The position numbers and the translations under genes are program-made. Shown here piece by piece: positions 63,975 to 64,000 of a stretch of DNA of 64,000 bases. Every line of letters begins with the position of its first letter. Position 1 is the stretch's first letter. Under the pieces are notes generated by a model that was not told the DNA's origin, ran no database searches, and saw only the letters and a list, made by a program, of their open reading frames with translations. The DNA is taken from contig NZ_JBAHUQ010000004.1 of assembly GCF_036689865.1 (NCBI RefSeq), forward strand, positions 157,112-221,111. The letters run 5' to 3'. This stretch comes from Magnetococcus sp. PR-3 (GTDB taxonomy: Bacteria > Pseudomonadota > Magnetococcia > Magnetococcales > Magnetococcaceae).

Positions 63975-64000
63975 TAGTTAGTCAAAACCAAATTTAGACG

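Noticed and set aside
57679..64000. Phage- or integron-type integrase for the accessory region
   Set aside because: No tyrosine or serine recombinase motif is present in any frame between the tRNA and the window edge.
1..64000. CRISPR array
   Set aside because: No regularly spaced short direct repeats with unique spacers were found, including around the CARF gene.

Overview
The window reads as a bacterial chromosome segment from a motile, chemotactic, respiring proteobacterium. It carries flagellar rod and ring genes, three chemoreceptors, c-type cytochromes, an alphaproteobacterial-type IalB protein and a complete ISC iron-sulfur operon. The overall flavour recalls magnetotactic cocci of the Magnetococcus type, but that assignment is from memory of protein style only and no magnetosome gene is present.

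Layout. 1-2000: cobalamin genes, cobQ (cut by the window edge) and a divergent threonine-phosphate decarboxylase. 2100-13250: a large lipoprotein, an HD-GYP c-di-GMP phosphodiesterase, a membrane-fusion-like protein, a gene-poor stretch with decayed coding traces, a YprB-type exonuclease, a hybrid histidine kinase with an NMT1-type sensor, tRNA-Pro and yaaA. 13400-19950: an unusual set of an FGE-like membrane protein, a secreted vWA protein, and an ABC ATPase with its FtsX/MacB-like permease. 20100-35900: two chemoreceptors, cytochromes, an SRAP protein, a CARF (Cas_APE2256-like) protein, a probable sigma-54-driven small RNA, PhoX, IalB, STAS and MazG. 36100-42900: flgFGAH and flgIJ-flgM-flgN-csrA, apparently two transcription units, each preceded by a sigma-54-type promoter and separated by an intrinsic terminator. 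43000-49200: a thioesterase, a chemoreceptor with three tandem CHASE3 units, and two cold-shock genes that share a conserved leader. 49400-57540: cysE-iscR-nifS-iscS-iscU-iscA-hscB-hscA-fdx-iscX, with an IscR type I site over the promoter and a terminator at the end.

From 57679 to the right edge lies an accessory region inserted at a tRNA-Lys(TTT) gene. A stretch of about 243 bp (tRNA 3' end, terminator hairpin and three GCTSTGTAC iterons) appears at 57747 and again at 60542. It divides the region into two cassettes: a cytosine-5 methyltransferase plus DUF4928-like putative restriction enzyme, and a three-gene operon of sce7726-like (PD-(D/E)XK type), sce7725-like and RES-domain proteins. A 12-bp copy of the tRNA end recurs at 63963. 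No integrase is visible. The three-gene cassette is the best candidate here for an undescribed defence system. The CARF protein without any CRISPR array and the sigma-54 small RNA are the next most interesting items.
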